Origin: Bacillota bacterium | GTDB taxonomy: Bacteria > Bacillota > Clostridia > Christensenellales > SZUA-584 | NCBI GenBank assembly: GCA_023415795.1 | Contig: JAEZJG010000023.1 | Coordinates: 124,001 to 188,000, forward strand | DNA: 64,000 nt | Direction of reading: 5' to 3' | Part shown: positions 8,130 through 17,078 of the stretch, one piece after another | How positions within the stretch are numbered: position 1 is the first letter of the stretch | Layout: each line of letters begins with the position of its first letter | Made by a program: the position numbers and the translations under genes | The notes under the pieces: generated by a model | Database searches by the model: none | The model's input: the letters and a program-made list of their open reading frames with translations, nothing else | What the model was told of the DNA's origin: nothing

Positions 8130-9644
8130 TCAGGTTTGCGGCTCAGGTGTCGTGACGGGAACCGATTCAGGATCGGGGCCGTTAACGTAGTATTCGCCAG
8201 CAAACGCCTTGTATACATCTTTGGAGAACAGCTCGGATTTTATGACGTTGCCGTTGGCATCCAGATACTGCTTGTATACCTCCCACGTCTGACCATCGTG
8301 ATGCGGCTTCCAAACCAAGGTTTTGCCTTCGCGGATCGGGTTGCCCTCAGGATCAACGGTGGCATTATAGTGATATATCGGGTCGGCTGCCTTTTGTGTT
8401 GACACACGCTTGTTGATGAACTTGATTGTGTAATCATGCTGCGGCGGCGGTCCGTATACTTCTACAGTCACCGATTTTTCATTTTCGTCCACATGTGCTA
8501 CAAGATAAACCGGCATCGTAAACGGATTCGATATCTTAAGATCCGGACCGCCGGTGCTGATTGTTGCGTCCATCCCAGTGGGGATGTATGAGGAGGGCCA
8601 ACTGTGCTGACGTCTGTCTTCTATCTTTAACTCAGCCAAAATGGCTGCGTTGTAAACCGTACTGGATACCTGGCAAACGCCGCCGCCCACTTCCATTTCA
8701 TATTTACCGTCGTTGATGCCCGGCGCATACGCCCAACCCACAGTTTTAGCGGTTTTACTGTCGCGCGGACCGGCTGCATCGTTGATGGACCAAATTTCTC
8801 CCGGCTGAATCACTGTTCCGTTTACAACCTCAGCCATCAGCAGTATATTTGTGACACGATCCGGATGGTACAGAGATTTGCTCTCGTTAAAATATGAGGT
8901 ATAGCTTCGAAGCAGTACGGTGTTGGCTTTTAAGGTCTCCACGTTGATCTTGGGGTTTGTGATGATGACCGGAGCCGCAGCCACGGCGTAATTGCCGCTG
9001 TTAATATTGGTGGCGATCAAACGCGCCAGTTGCGCGGCATCCACATCCACGCCTGTCACTTCGTCAATGTAGGTGAACAGATTCTCGCTCGTTACATCTT
9101 CGGAAAACTCAAGCGTCGCATCCTGCGGCAGAACGTCCAGCTCAGGCTTAAGCGCTGTGATTTTTTCAAGCACGGCTGCCTCATCTGCATACATACCCAG
9201 TGCGAAATCAATACCCTGCTCGCGTGCCTGCTCCTGCTGTTTGTGCTTGGTTTCACCATCACCCACCTGACCAAAATAAAGAGCATCCTCCAAAAGCTTT
9301 TCACGATTGGAGACAAGCCCAAGCTGTGCGCCGGTGTAGTCAAACTGCTTGCCGTTCACAGTAAACGAATAGGTAAAGTTTTCTGCAAAGCTCTGTGCGA
9401 GGCTTTTAATTTCCGTGTTTGCACTGGCTTCCTCATAGGTTAGGCCGGATAAATCCACTCCGCCGATCGAAACCCCATCCAGATATCTGCCATGCTCTTT
9501 CAGGCTAAGCTGCCTTTGCTCTGGATCTGCAGACCCGCCTGTGGCCAGCATCAGTATTAATACCACTATCAGCACCACCACCAATACTGCCAGTGCCAAG
9601 AGCAGTGTCTTCATCAAATTTACCCGACTGGATTGCCTTCTCAT
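8130..9644 (-). CDS. VanW-family membrane-anchored protein (second of three)
   Basis: A 504-residue protein of the same plan as its downstream neighbour: membrane segment at about 9-36 (LMKTLLLALAVLVVVLIVVL), PG_binding_4-like region and then a VanW domain. The domain is marked by VIQPGEIWSINDAAGPRD and YEMEVGGGVCQVSSTVYNA. A short Pro/Glu/Thr tail ends the protein. The GGGVCQ cysteine and the AAGPR block are shared with both paralogues. The start at MRRQSS is supported by AGGGGGAC five bases upstream. The two genes are about 100 bases apart on the same strand and could be cotranscribed or the product of a tandem duplication. The exact function is unknown. Confidence 0.85.
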   Translation of the reverse strand: MRRQSSRVNLMKTLLLALAVLVVVLIVVLILMLATGGSADPEQRQLSLKEHGRYLDGVSIGGVDLSGLTYEEASANTEIKSLAQSFAENFTYSFTVNGKQFDYTGAQLGLVSNREKLLEDALYFGQVGDGETKHKQQEQAREQGIDFALGMYADEAAVLEKITALKPELDVLPQDATLEFSEDVTSENLFTYIDEVTGVDVDAAQLARLIATNINSGNYAVAAAPVIITNPKINVETLKANTVLLRSYTSYFNESKSLYHPDRVTNILLMAEVVNGTVIQPGEIWSINDAAGPRDSKTAKTVGWAYAPGINDGKYEMEVGGGVCQVSSTVYNAAILAELKIEDRRQHSWPSSYIPTGMDATISTGGPDLKISNPFTMPVYLVAHVDENEKSVTVEVYGPPPQHDYTIKFINKRVSTQKAADPIYHYNATVDPEGNPIREGKTLVWKPHHDGQTWEVYKQYLDANGNVIKSELFSKDVYKAFAGEYYVNGPDPESVPVTTPEPQT

Positions 9645-9762
9645 TCTTAGTCCCCCTGTGTGATCAAAACCGCTATAAACAATGTAAAGATACATTATTT
9701 TTGTGTGAATGTAAACATTGTGCGCTGTATTGTTATCATACTTTTACATAAAAGTAATATTA

Positions 9763-10161
9763 CTAAACACTGCTAGCAATAATCTTAATATAAACTTTTC
9801 GGTTGCGCGGGCCGTCAAACTCGCAAAAGTATAGGCTCTGCCACGTACCCAACACAAGATGGCCGTTTTCCACAATCACAGTTACAGAAAAGCCCATCAT
9901 TGCAGCCTTGGTGTGTGCGTCTGAATTGCCCTCGCCGTGCAGAAAGCCGCTGTTTGGTACGGCGCGCTCCAGAGCGTAGATAATGTCTCGCTTTACGTCC
10001 GGATCAGCGTTTTCGTTGATGGTGATGCCTGCGGTGGTGTGCGGCACATAAACGCAAACTAGCCCGCTTTGCACACCGCTGTTTGTTACACATTCAGAAA
10101 CATCGCGTGTGATATCGATTAACTCACAACGTTTGGCAGATCGGACATTAACGGTTCTCAT
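9763..10161 (-). CDS. YjbQ/UPF0047 family protein
   Basis: A 132-residue single-domain protein, the usual length for this family. The signature block is intact: CVYVPHTTAGITINENADPD, then an HGEGNSDAHTKA segment with further histidines, and LVLGTWQSLYFCEFDGPR near the end. YjbQ of E. coli has weak thiamine-phosphate synthase activity, and the true role of the family is not settled. The start overlaps the end of rex by 14 bases on the same strand, so the two are translationally coupled. Confidence 0.9.
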   Translation of the reverse strand: MRTVNVRSAKRCELIDITRDVSECVTNSGVQSGLVCVYVPHTTAGITINENADPDVKRDIIYALERAVPNSGFLHGEGNSDAHTKAAMMGFSVTVIVENGHLVLGTWQSLYFCEFDGPRNRKVYIKIIASSV

Positions 10162-10786
10162 CGTTGTCTCTCATATGGTACGAAAGTATATAGAGGCTGT
10201 CGCTCAGGTGCACGTTCTCGACACTGATGCCTTTGCGGGCTTCCACATCAACAGGGGCGAAGTTCCATATGCCGCGCACTCCCATGCTGACAAGATCGTC
10301 TGCCAGCTTCTGTGCATATGACTTGGGCACCGCAATGATGCCGATATCAACGACGTTTTCGCGCAAGGCCTTCGGAAGCTCACTCATGGGGCGCACAGTC
10401 AAACTGCCAATTTCGCGTCCGATAAGTGAGGGGTCGGCATCAAAAACGGCGACAATGTGATAACCCTCTTCATCAAAATTTTTGTATTTGAGCAACGCCT
10501 GACCGATGTTGCCCGCACCCACGATAACGGCCTTGTAGGACGAGCCTATTCCGAGTATCTTCATGATTTCCTGCTTGAGCCGATTGACCTGATAGCCATA
10601 GCCCTGTTGCCCAAAACCACCAAAGCAGTTTAAATCGCGGCGAATCTGCGATGCATTGAGACTCATGTCTGTGCTCATGCGCGAAGAAGAAACACGCTCA
10701 ATGCCCGCCGCTTCAAGTTCGGACAAATACCGATAGTATTTTGGCAGCCTGTGAACGACCGCGTCTGAAATCTTGCTATCCTGCAT
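10148..10786 (-). CDS. rex: Redox-sensing transcriptional repressor Rex
   Basis: A 212-residue protein. An N-terminal winged helix (about 1-80) has the Rex signature RMSTDMSLNASQIRRDLNCF and GGFGQQGYGY. A Rossmann domain follows with the NAD(H) motif VIVGAGNIGQAL (about 90-105), and a C-terminal domain-swap helix closes the protein. Rex is a dimer that binds DNA when NADH/NAD is low and releases it when NADH rises. It controls fermentation and electron-transfer genes in Firmicutes. Plausible targets in this window are nifJ, rnf and fumarase, but I did not find a full TTGTGA-type palindrome in front of them. yjbQ follows as the second gene. Confidence 0.95.
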   Translation of the reverse strand: MQDSKISDAVVHRLPKYYRYLSELEAAGIERVSSSRMSTDMSLNASQIRRDLNCFGGFGQQGYGYQVNRLKQEIMKILGIGSSYKAVIVGAGNIGQALLKYKNFDEEGYHIVAVFDADPSLIGREIGSLTVRPMSELPKALRENVVDIGIIAVPKSYAQKLADDLVSMGVRGIWNFAPVDVEARKGISVENVHLSDSLYILSYHMRDNDENR

Positions 10787-10905
10787 ATGACGCCTCCCTT
10801 GTTTTGTTCATGATTATATCATATCCGGACAAGACCGACAAATATTTCGAAACGTTTTGATACCACGTTTTGTAATAGCAAAACCTTGAGCGCTAAGTTA
10901 TATGT

Positions 10906-10935
10906 TTGACGCGAAACATGGGGGAGTGGTAGAAT
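10906..10935 (+). promoter_or_regulatory. Sigma-A type promoter for the Lrp/aminotransferase operon
   Basis: TTGACG at 10906-10911, an 18-base spacer and TAGAAT at 10930-10935, about 35 bases before the start of the regulator gene. Confidence 0.6.
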
Positions 10936-10970
10936 ACAGAAACAACCTTTAATGCATGGAGGGATTCACA

Positions 10971-11465
10971 ATGAACAATTCACTGTACGGCGAGATACTT
11001 GATCTGTTGGAAAACGACGCGAAGATGGGCGCGGAAGAAATCGCAACCTTGGCAGGCGCAACGGCAGACGAGGTTCGGCAAGCCATTGAGAAAATGGAGC
11101 AGGAAAAGATCATTGTCAAATATGCAGCGATTGTGAACCGCGAGAAGGTGACATCCGAAGAAGCGGAGGCACTGATCGAGGTGAAGGTTGTCCCCAAACG
11201 CGGTCAGGGCTACGACGATTTAGCTGAGCGCATATACGGTTTTACGGAAGTCAAGTCTGTTTATCTGATGTCGGGTACCTACGACCTGTCGGTGGTGGTG
11301 CACGCACAAAGCATGAAACAGATTTCTCAGTTTGTGTTTGAAAAGCTGGCGGTGCTGGAGGGCGTGGCCAGCACGGTGACGCATTTTATTATGCGTAAGT
11401 ATAAAGAGCAGGGCGTGATTCTGACGTCTAAGGAGAAGGATGAAAGGCTGGTGGTTACGCCATGA
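10971..11465 (+). CDS. Lrp/AsnC-family transcriptional regulator
   Basis: A 164-residue protein. The N-terminal HTH (about 1-55) includes DAKMGAEEIATLAGATADEV and the ensuing IVKYAAIVN wing. A RAM/AsnC ligand-binding domain follows (about 65-150) with FTEVKSVYLMSGTYDLSVVV. Lrp/AsnC proteins form octamers that respond to amino acids. The start at the second Met is fixed by GGAGGG 8 bases upstream. Its stop overlaps the ATG of the following aminotransferase (ATGA), a coupled pair seen in many Firmicutes. It probably regulates its own operon in response to the amino acid that the enzyme handles. Confidence 0.9.
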   Translation: MNNSLYGEILDLLENDAKMGAEEIATLAGATADEVRQAIEKMEQEKIIVKYAAIVNREKVTSEEAEALIEVKVVPKRGQGYDDLAERIYGFTEVKSVYLMSGTYDLSVVVHAQSMKQISQFVFEKLAVLEGVASTVTHFIMRKYKEQGVILTSKEKDERLVVTP

Positions 11466-12634
11466 CGATGGACAGCAAGATATCCGACCGCGTCAGAGAT
11501 GTGCCCCCTTCGGGAATACGCAAGTTCTTTGACATCGCGAGTGAGATGAAGGATTGTATATCGCTGGGCGTGGGCGAGCCGGACTTTGATACGCCGTGGA
11601 ATGTGCGAGAAAGTGCGATTTATGCACTGGAAGCCGGACGTACACACTACTCGTCTAACCATGGCAGCACCGAACTCAGAAAAGAGATACTGCATTATCT
11701 GGACTTGCGCTATGGCCTCAAGTATGAATTGAATCAGTCGTTGGTTACGGTGGGGGCAAGCGAAGCACTCGATCTTGCTTTTCGTGCGCTCATCAATCCA
11801 GGTGACGAAATACTGGTGCCCGCACCGTCTTATGTGGCGTATATGCCGGGCGTCAGCTTCGCGGGCGGCGTTCCGGTGCCGATGCGCCTGAAGGAGTGTG
11901 ATAGCTTCCGATTGACGCCTGAGGTGCTCGAAAGCGTGATTACGCCCAAAACGAAGGCAGTCGTTGTGGCATTTCCCAACAACCCGACGGGTGCAGTCAT
12001 GACGAAGGCAGATTACGAGAAGATCACCGACATCATTATCAAGCACGATCTGGTGGTGATCTCAGACGAAATTTATTCGGAGCTGTCTTACGGGGAACCG
12101 CATTTCTCTATCGCGGCACTGCCCGGCATGCTGGAGCGCACCATTGTTATCAACGGCTTCTCGAAAGCTTTTGCGATGACTGGTTTTCGCTTGGGTTACG
12201 CCGCAGGCCCCAAGCCCTTGATTGATGCTATGGTAAAAATCCATCAGTTTTCCATGCTGTGTGCTGCGTCGATCAGTCAGGATGCGGGGGCAGAGGCACT
12301 GCGGTATGAGTGTGCGAACGGTTTCCCACAGGTGAAGAAGATGACCGCTGAGTATAACCGCCGCCGCCGTTTGATGTATACGGGCTTCAATGAAATGGGG
12401 CTTACCTGTTTTGAGCCGCTCGGCGCGTTTTATATTTTCCCTAACATCAGCAAAACGGGGATGGATTCTGACGAGTTCTGCACGCGGCTGCTGTATGAGA
12501 AGAAGGTAGCCTGCGTACCCGGCAGCGCTTTCGGCGACGGACTGGAGAACTTTATGCGTTGCTCTTACGCGTCTTCGCTGGAAAACCTGAAGGAGGCGCT
12601 CCGTCGCATTAAGAGCTTTGTGGAAAGCCTGTAG
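11462..12634 (+). CDS. PLP-dependent aminotransferase, class I/II
   Basis: A 390-residue fold-type I aminotransferase. Visible landmarks are the substrate-region VGEPDFDTPW, the cofactor-contact VVAFPNNPTGAVM, VISDEIYSELSYG with the pyridine-binding Asp, and NGFSKAFAMTGFRLGYAAG. The Schiff-base lysine is about K235. An Arg for the substrate carboxylate lies near the C-terminus (NFMRCSYA). It resembles the PatA/AspC-like subgroup that uses aromatic or aspartate-type substrates; the exact substrate cannot be read from sequence. It is coupled to the Lrp-type regulator by a 4-base overlap and is followed by a strong terminator. Confidence 0.92.
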   Translation: MTMDSKISDRVRDVPPSGIRKFFDIASEMKDCISLGVGEPDFDTPWNVRESAIYALEAGRTHYSSNHGSTELRKEILHYLDLRYGLKYELNQSLVTVGASEALDLAFRALINPGDEILVPAPSYVAYMPGVSFAGGVPVPMRLKECDSFRLTPEVLESVITPKTKAVVVAFPNNPTGAVMTKADYEKITDIIIKHDLVVISDEIYSELSYGEPHFSIAALPGMLERTIVINGFSKAFAMTGFRLGYAAGPKPLIDAMVKIHQFSMLCAASISQDAGAEALRYECANGFPQVKKMTAEYNRRRRLMYTGFNEMGLTCFEPLGAFYIFPNISKTGMDSDEFCTRLLYEKKVACVPGSAFGDGLENFMRCSYASSLENLKEALRRIKSFVESL

Positions 12635-12659
12635 TACCAAGAGATAGTATGTATACAGC

Positions 12660-12704
12660 GCCGGATAGCAGGATGAAGCACCTGCGCATCCGGCGTTTTT
12701 GTTT
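12660..12704 (+). terminator. Rho-independent terminator
   Basis: CGCCGGAT and ATCCGGCG arms around an inner GCAGG/CCTGC stem, followed by TTTTTG. Confidence 0.85.
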
Positions 12705-12774
12705 TACATAAAAAGCTTTTATAAAGTTGTCTGTTACGATAGTATTGAAAGATGATATATAAGGAGACAGGAAT

Positions 12775-13104
12775 ATGGAACACCATGTATCGGCATCGGA
12801 CAGCGGCTATGTGTGCATTACCCCAAACGTTAAAAGAAAAACACTCGTCTATGGCGATAACACGCTGATGACAGAGTTTCGTATGGAGAAGGACTCATGC
12901 CTGCCCATGCACAGCCATCCGCAGGAGCAGACGGGTTATCTTGTTAGAGGGCATATGATGCTTACCATCGGCGAATCTGAATACGATGTAAATCCGGGAG
13001 ATTCGTGGATGATACCCGGAGGAGTTGTTCATGGCGCTCAGGTGTTGGAAGACACTGTGGCACTGGAGGTATTTGCGCCGGTGCGGGAGGACTACATACC
13101 ATAG
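12775..13104 (+). CDS. Small cupin-domain protein
   Basis: A 109-residue single cupin barrel. Motif 1 reads MHSHPQEQTGYLVRG, with the two His, one Gln/Glu and Gly expected for a metal site. Motif 2 reads GDSWMIPGGVVHGAQ with the third His. Such proteins bind a divalent metal and act as small isomerases, dioxygenases or sensors; no substrate can be assigned. The start has AAGGAGA upstream. It is a single gene between two terminators. Confidence 0.85.
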   Translation: MEHHVSASDSGYVCITPNVKRKTLVYGDNTLMTEFRMEKDSCLPMHSHPQEQTGYLVRGHMMLTIGESEYDVNPGDSWMIPGGVVHGAQVLEDTVALEVFAPVREDYIP

Positions 13105-13164
13105 CAACACCGAATTGATTGTTCTATGCCGACATTTTTACCATAACAAGAAACGGGCATATAA

Positions 13165-13194
13165 AAAGCACTGACAATAATCAGTGCTTTAATA
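13165..13194 (+). terminator. Rho-independent terminator
   Basis: AAAGCACTGA/TCAGTGCTTT hairpin with a 6-base loop, followed by AATATATC, downstream of the cupin gene. Confidence 0.65.
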
Positions 13195-13286
13195 TATCCA
13201 TCTCAGGTTGAATGAGCAACTAAGCGTTCAAAATAATTGGACGCAAAAGGTATTCGCCTAATGGTTATTGTTTCTGACGCCGCTTA

Positions 13287-13910
13287 TTACAGTTCGAGCG
13301 TCAGATCGATCATGACTCCGGCTTCCTCAGCCAAACGTATCACCTCGGGAGTGACTTGTGTCCCCCGCTCGATGACAACCTGACCGTTGGGGCTAAGGAT
13401 ATCATTCTTGACGATGCGACCAATCAGATAATCCTGCTGTTCCTGCTCCAGTGAGGAAACAGCGCCGTCTTCTTCATCGCCTTCAGTAGTCACAAATAGG
13501 GTGTTGTTAGACAATGTCAGGATGTAAGCGCCGGGAAGGTCCATTCCGTTATCCAACTGAACAGAGTGAATATCGCCGGTTCTTTCATCGAAGACAAAAT
13601 CCTTGATGGTTCCAAGTATGTTACCTGATGCGGCAATACATCTGATATTCAGAATCGCCATGCCTGCATTAGTCAGACCGGACGCGACAGCATTAGTGAT
13701 GCTTTGCGTGATGACATAGTCTTTACCGATGCCAATAACATCGGTGACGTTCAATTCACGGAATTCATATCCGTTTTTTGAACCCTGTAGGATAAGTGAT
13801 TTGACCTTTTTGGTTTCAGGATCAACCACGATGTCCCGTACTGTTCCGCACTCTAAGCCTTCTTTTATGCCCATGAGTGGCAGTCCTGTTACCTGAGATG
13901 AACTTTTCAT
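13287..13910 (-). CDS. PRC-barrel domain protein
   Basis: A 207-residue soluble protein with two PRC-barrel modules. The first (about 1-75) contains GLPLMGIKEGLECGTVRDIV and KSLILQ. The second (about 80-160) contains AASGNILGTIKDFVFDE and GDIHSVQLDNG. The C-terminal third has an LSPNGQVVIERGTQVTPEVI segment typical of PRC-barrel proteins of spore-formers. PRC barrels are adaptor-like beta barrels; YlmC/YmxH homologues are linked to sporulation and cell division, but the role here is unknown. It lies 15 bases downstream of a VanW gene on the same strand and is probably the last gene of a three-gene unit. Confidence 0.85.
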   Translation of the reverse strand: MKSSSQVTGLPLMGIKEGLECGTVRDIVVDPETKKVKSLILQGSKNGYEFRELNVTDVIGIGKDYVITQSITNAVASGLTNAGMAILNIRCIAASGNILGTIKDFVFDERTGDIHSVQLDNGMDLPGAYILTLSNNTLFVTTEGDEEDGAVSSLEQEQQDYLIGRIVKNDILSPNGQVVIERGTQVTPEVIRLAEEAGVMIDLTLEL

Positions 13911-13925
13911 TAGTGCTCTTCCTCC

Positions 13926-15320
13926 TTATTTATCTCGAGAAGACTCTCTTCCTTTTAAGACGATCTTACTCAGGGCGGGATAGGTGTCTTTGGAGACAAG
14001 TGTCCGTTTGACCTCTACACCATCCTGATAATAAATACGATACACCTCAACCTTATAGCCTGTTCGGGCTTTTCTGACAGTTTGCGTAGTTCCGGCTGCC
14101 AATTTACTGGTATAAAGTATTTCCACAGGACCTGGATCAATCTCTTTGATAACGTTGTTTTTTACCTCTATAGTCATGCCGTCGGGCAAGGGCTGCCCAA
14201 AAAGCTTAACCGTTAGATTTTGATCCACAAACTTTGCGCTAACAAAGATACTGTAGTCTGTGTTATTTTTGATCTTCAGATCCTTGTCGTTCCAATTGAG
14301 GGTGGAATCTTGCCCGATAGGCAGATACACTGAAGGCCATGTATGCTTTACCCGCTCCACAATTTCCAGATCAGCCAGCAAAGCGGCGTTGTAAAGCGTT
14401 CCTGCGAGCTGACAAATTCCGCCACCCACCTGATCGACCAGTATTCCGTCAGATATAGCTGATGCGGGCATGTACCCCTTCTCCGCAGTCCGTTCGCCCA
14501 CCAGTTCGTTTATGGAGAGTACCGTGCCGGGTTTTATCTCATACCCGTCAACTGCGGCAGATATCAGCTTAATATTCGTATTTCTGTACTCGCTGTTATC
14601 TGCTATCGTTACGCACGTGGAAAGCAGAGAGGTATTCTGTTTAAGTTCATCAGCTTTAATGCTTGGCTGAACCTCACGAAAGGCCACCTGTATGCTTGTA
14701 CTTCCTTGCTGAGTAACCGCGTTCATGATGTCGATCATCAGTTTGTCGGTATCCACCTCAGTACCGGTTTGCTCAGACATATAATCAAACGTTGCTGTGT
14801 TTTTATTAAAGGTTGCCGTCGCATCTATCGCGGGGACACTGTACTGCTTGGCATAATTCATGACAGCACTGCGCAACTGTTTTTGGTCAACTATTTGCTC
14901 TGAGTAAAAATTTACACCATTGGACAGGTATGCTGTTTTGTTGAAGCGCTGCTCGACGCTGTCTTCCGGATGCTTATTATATTCGTAAGCCTGTTTTAGC
15001 GCTTCGTCTACACCATACGAAATACCTAACTCCGTTGCGCTCAACTGCTGCACCTCTCCGTTGGTATTTAGGGTAAGCTGAATATCGGAAAGCTGCTGCG
15101 TGCTATGTTCTCTAACCAGTTTCTCGCCATCCTCATAGCTGAGTCCTGATACATTCACATCGTCAATAAATACCCCGGTGGCAAAGGTATCTTTACTCAG
15201 TATTTCTGTAACTCCGACAAAACCGCAGAACAGCAGAAACGCAAAAACAATTCCGCCGATAAGCAGAACGTTGCCTAAGAATCGTCGATCAATAAATCTT
15301 ATGCCGCTGTTCTTTTTCAT
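13926..15320 (-). CDS. VanW-family membrane-anchored protein (third of three)
   Basis: A 464-residue protein with one N-terminal membrane segment (about 14-37, NVLLIGGIVFAFLLF), a PG_binding_4-like region and a VanW domain. The latter is marked by EIKPGTVLSINELVGER and VDQVGGGICQLAGTLYNAA. Compared with the two paralogues at 6-10 kb, the cysteine motif is GGGICQ and the protein ends with basic residues instead of a Pro/Thr tail. Its start overlaps the stop of the upstream gene by 4 bases, so translation is coupled. A surface role in wall biology is inferred from the family. Confidence 0.85.
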   Translation of the reverse strand: MKKNSGIRFIDRRFLGNVLLIGGIVFAFLLFCGFVGVTEILSKDTFATGVFIDDVNVSGLSYEDGEKLVREHSTQQLSDIQLTLNTNGEVQQLSATELGISYGVDEALKQAYEYNKHPEDSVEQRFNKTAYLSNGVNFYSEQIVDQKQLRSAVMNYAKQYSVPAIDATATFNKNTATFDYMSEQTGTEVDTDKLMIDIMNAVTQQGSTSIQVAFREVQPSIKADELKQNTSLLSTCVTIADNSEYRNTNIKLISAAVDGYEIKPGTVLSINELVGERTAEKGYMPASAISDGILVDQVGGGICQLAGTLYNAALLADLEIVERVKHTWPSVYLPIGQDSTLNWNDKDLKIKNNTDYSIFVSAKFVDQNLTVKLFGQPLPDGMTIEVKNNVIKEIDPGPVEILYTSKLAAGTTQTVRKARTGYKVEVYRIYYQDGVEVKRTLVSKDTYPALSKIVLKGRESSRDK

Positions 15321-16651
15321 GATCCCCGTTTACCACCACTACTATTTAACATCAATAATAACTGCTTTAATTTAATCTTGTCTGATGGTTCAAGTATATA
15401 CATTTTATTTAAAACTTCCAACCATTTTTTTTGTGCTGAATCATATTGTCCGGAAACGATGAGGCACTCAAGCAAAAGAATATCTGCCTGCTTCTTTTGA
15501 CTGGTGCTCGAAGCTCCGTTCAAGCAGGCTTTGAGCAGCTCTGAAGCATACCTATACTTGCTGTTTGCCATCATTTCAGTTGCTTTGTCAATAACCAATG
15601 TGAATTTATCGACGTTTGGCTCCTGCGGCTTTGTATCCAAACTGATCTCATCGTTCTGCGGTAACGTGGACTGCTGTTCTGCCGGGTTAGCTTTGCCGTC
15701 GGGTTCTGTTTCTATAATTGCGAATGTCCGCGATTCAGTCTGAGCCGATGCTGTGGTCTGAACAGGCTTGCTCGGGTCGGGGGTAATGCTCCGCTCATCT
15801 TGTTCCGTCTGCAAAGAGGCTGCGGACTGAGCGGGCTTTTCCTGGTCGGATGCCAAACTCTGCGTAGAAGCATCTGACTGTGCAAAGATCACCGACTGTA
15901 CGGGCTTGCTCTGGATAGCGGCTGAGCTCTGATCAGATTGGAGCGGCTGTGCTAAAGCGGCTGTTTCCATGTTCTCTGTGTAGGATATTCCGCTGGTATT
16001 TACCGGCACAGGAAAAGCAGCTGCGTTAGCAGTGTTTTTAGGAGCCGCCGTATCAGATGCTATGGACTGGTGTGCGCTTTCAACACTGCGGGGTTGGTGG
16101 CTGGCATGACCCGCGTATGAAACGAAATTATTCGTGTCGACCTTTTTAACTAACTGCGGTTTGGTTTTTGCGGTGACGTTGCTTTGCTTTACTCTGCTGC
16201 TGCCAGACCGCGATTTTGTTGTCTTGCCGGCAGTCCGATTGTTTGCACCAGACACTGCGAAGATATCGCCTTCCTTTTGCAGAACTACCGTGTTGACGAG
16301 CAGCCTAAGACCAACGTATATAGCGACAAACAACAATGAAGCAACCACGAGCGCCAGTATCAATGAATTGTAACTGTTGAAGTAGAACGGATAATAGATG
16401 ACGAAGCATGCAAATACGGTTGATAAAAGTATAATAATTGAACCGATTAATGAATAAACCATGTTTTTTTGGTTGATTAACATATTAATAACAACCCCAG
16501 CCAAAGCCCCGAAGGCTAAAACGATGACATATAATAACAATGGGCGCAGATCCTCTCTGAAATGTACTAAACGTTCAAGTATATACAAATACAGCAAAAG
16601 CGCCTTTTTGAGATAGCTAAATGAGTGGCAACCTCTTCTGCACCCATACAA
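15317..16651 (-). CDS. Uncharacterised three-helix membrane protein with Ser/Gln-rich linker
   Basis: A 444-residue protein that I do not recognise. Three membrane segments are clear at about 37-59, 65-92 and 96-117. A basic stretch (AGKTTKSRSGSSRVKQ) follows, then about 190 residues of low-complexity Ala/Ser/Gln/Pro sequence with recurring QSAAS, KPVQS and QTES units. The last 100 residues form an amphipathic helical region (KATEMMANSKYRYASELLKA) like a tetratricopeptide fold. It is the first gene of a coupled unit with VanW and PRC-barrel genes, so a cell-surface or wall role is likely. The start codon lacks an obvious ribosome site, so the true N-terminus may be shorter. Confidence 0.65.
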   Translation of the reverse strand: MYGCRRGCHSFSYLKKALLLYLYILERLVHFREDLRPLLLYVIVLAFGALAGVVINMLINQKNMVYSLIGSIIILLSTVFACFVIYYPFYFNSYNSLILALVVASLLFVAIYVGLRLLVNTVVLQKEGDIFAVSGANNRTAGKTTKSRSGSSRVKQSNVTAKTKPQLVKKVDTNNFVSYAGHASHQPRSVESAHQSIASDTAAPKNTANAAAFPVPVNTSGISYTENMETAALAQPLQSDQSSAAIQSKPVQSVIFAQSDASTQSLASDQEKPAQSAASLQTEQDERSITPDPSKPVQTTASAQTESRTFAIIETEPDGKANPAEQQSTLPQNDEISLDTKPQEPNVDKFTLVIDKATEMMANSKYRYASELLKACLNGASSTSQKKQADILLLECLIVSGQYDSAQKKWLEVLNKMYILEPSDKIKLKQLLLMLNSSGGKRGS

Positions 16652-16857
16652 TTAGTACAAATATGCTATAAATGTTGAACGCCTTTTTATAAAACCTTAA
16701 ATAGCCCACCCTAAAATCAACAAATATTTGTATATGTTTTGACGACATTATATTATAAGGCAAAAATAAAGTCAACAAGTGTAGAATTACGTAAAAGGCA
16801 AGTGGATATTGACGAAAACAATGTAAAAACGCGCATCATACGCAATGATACGCGTTC

Positions 16858-16934
16858 TGGTGGAGATAGCTGGATTCGAACCAGCGACTTCTCGCATGTG
16901 AAGCGAGCGCTCTAACCGGCTGAGCCATACCTCC
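16858..16934 (-). tRNA. tRNA-Val (anticodon CAC)
   Basis: On the minus strand the acceptor arms GGAGGTA/TATCTCC, a D arm (GGCTCAGCCGGTTAGAGC), an anticodon arm CTCGC-TTCACAT-GCGAG and a T arm with GGTTCGAATCC fold as a cloverleaf. The CCA end is encoded. The loop gives anticodon CAC, which reads the valine codon GTG. Confidence 0.93.
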
Positions 16935-17078
16935 AAATCGGTGCAGAAGCTATTATAATATATTGGACAATGATATTCAACCACTTTTTTAAGAATTTTT
17001 TGGTTGGCCGATTATCGGCAGATATCAAGCCCTGTGCGCGAATCAAGGCTTGCAGTACAGTCCGACTCGTTTAACGGA

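Noticed and set aside
6279..9644. Glycopeptide (vancomycin) resistance locus suggested by VanW-like genes
   Set aside because: There are no vanH, vanA/B-type ligase or vanX genes and no VanRS pair; VanW-domain proteins are common surface proteins.
16787..16984. Minus-strand frame across the tRNA-Val gene
   Set aside because: The sequence is explained by the tRNA.
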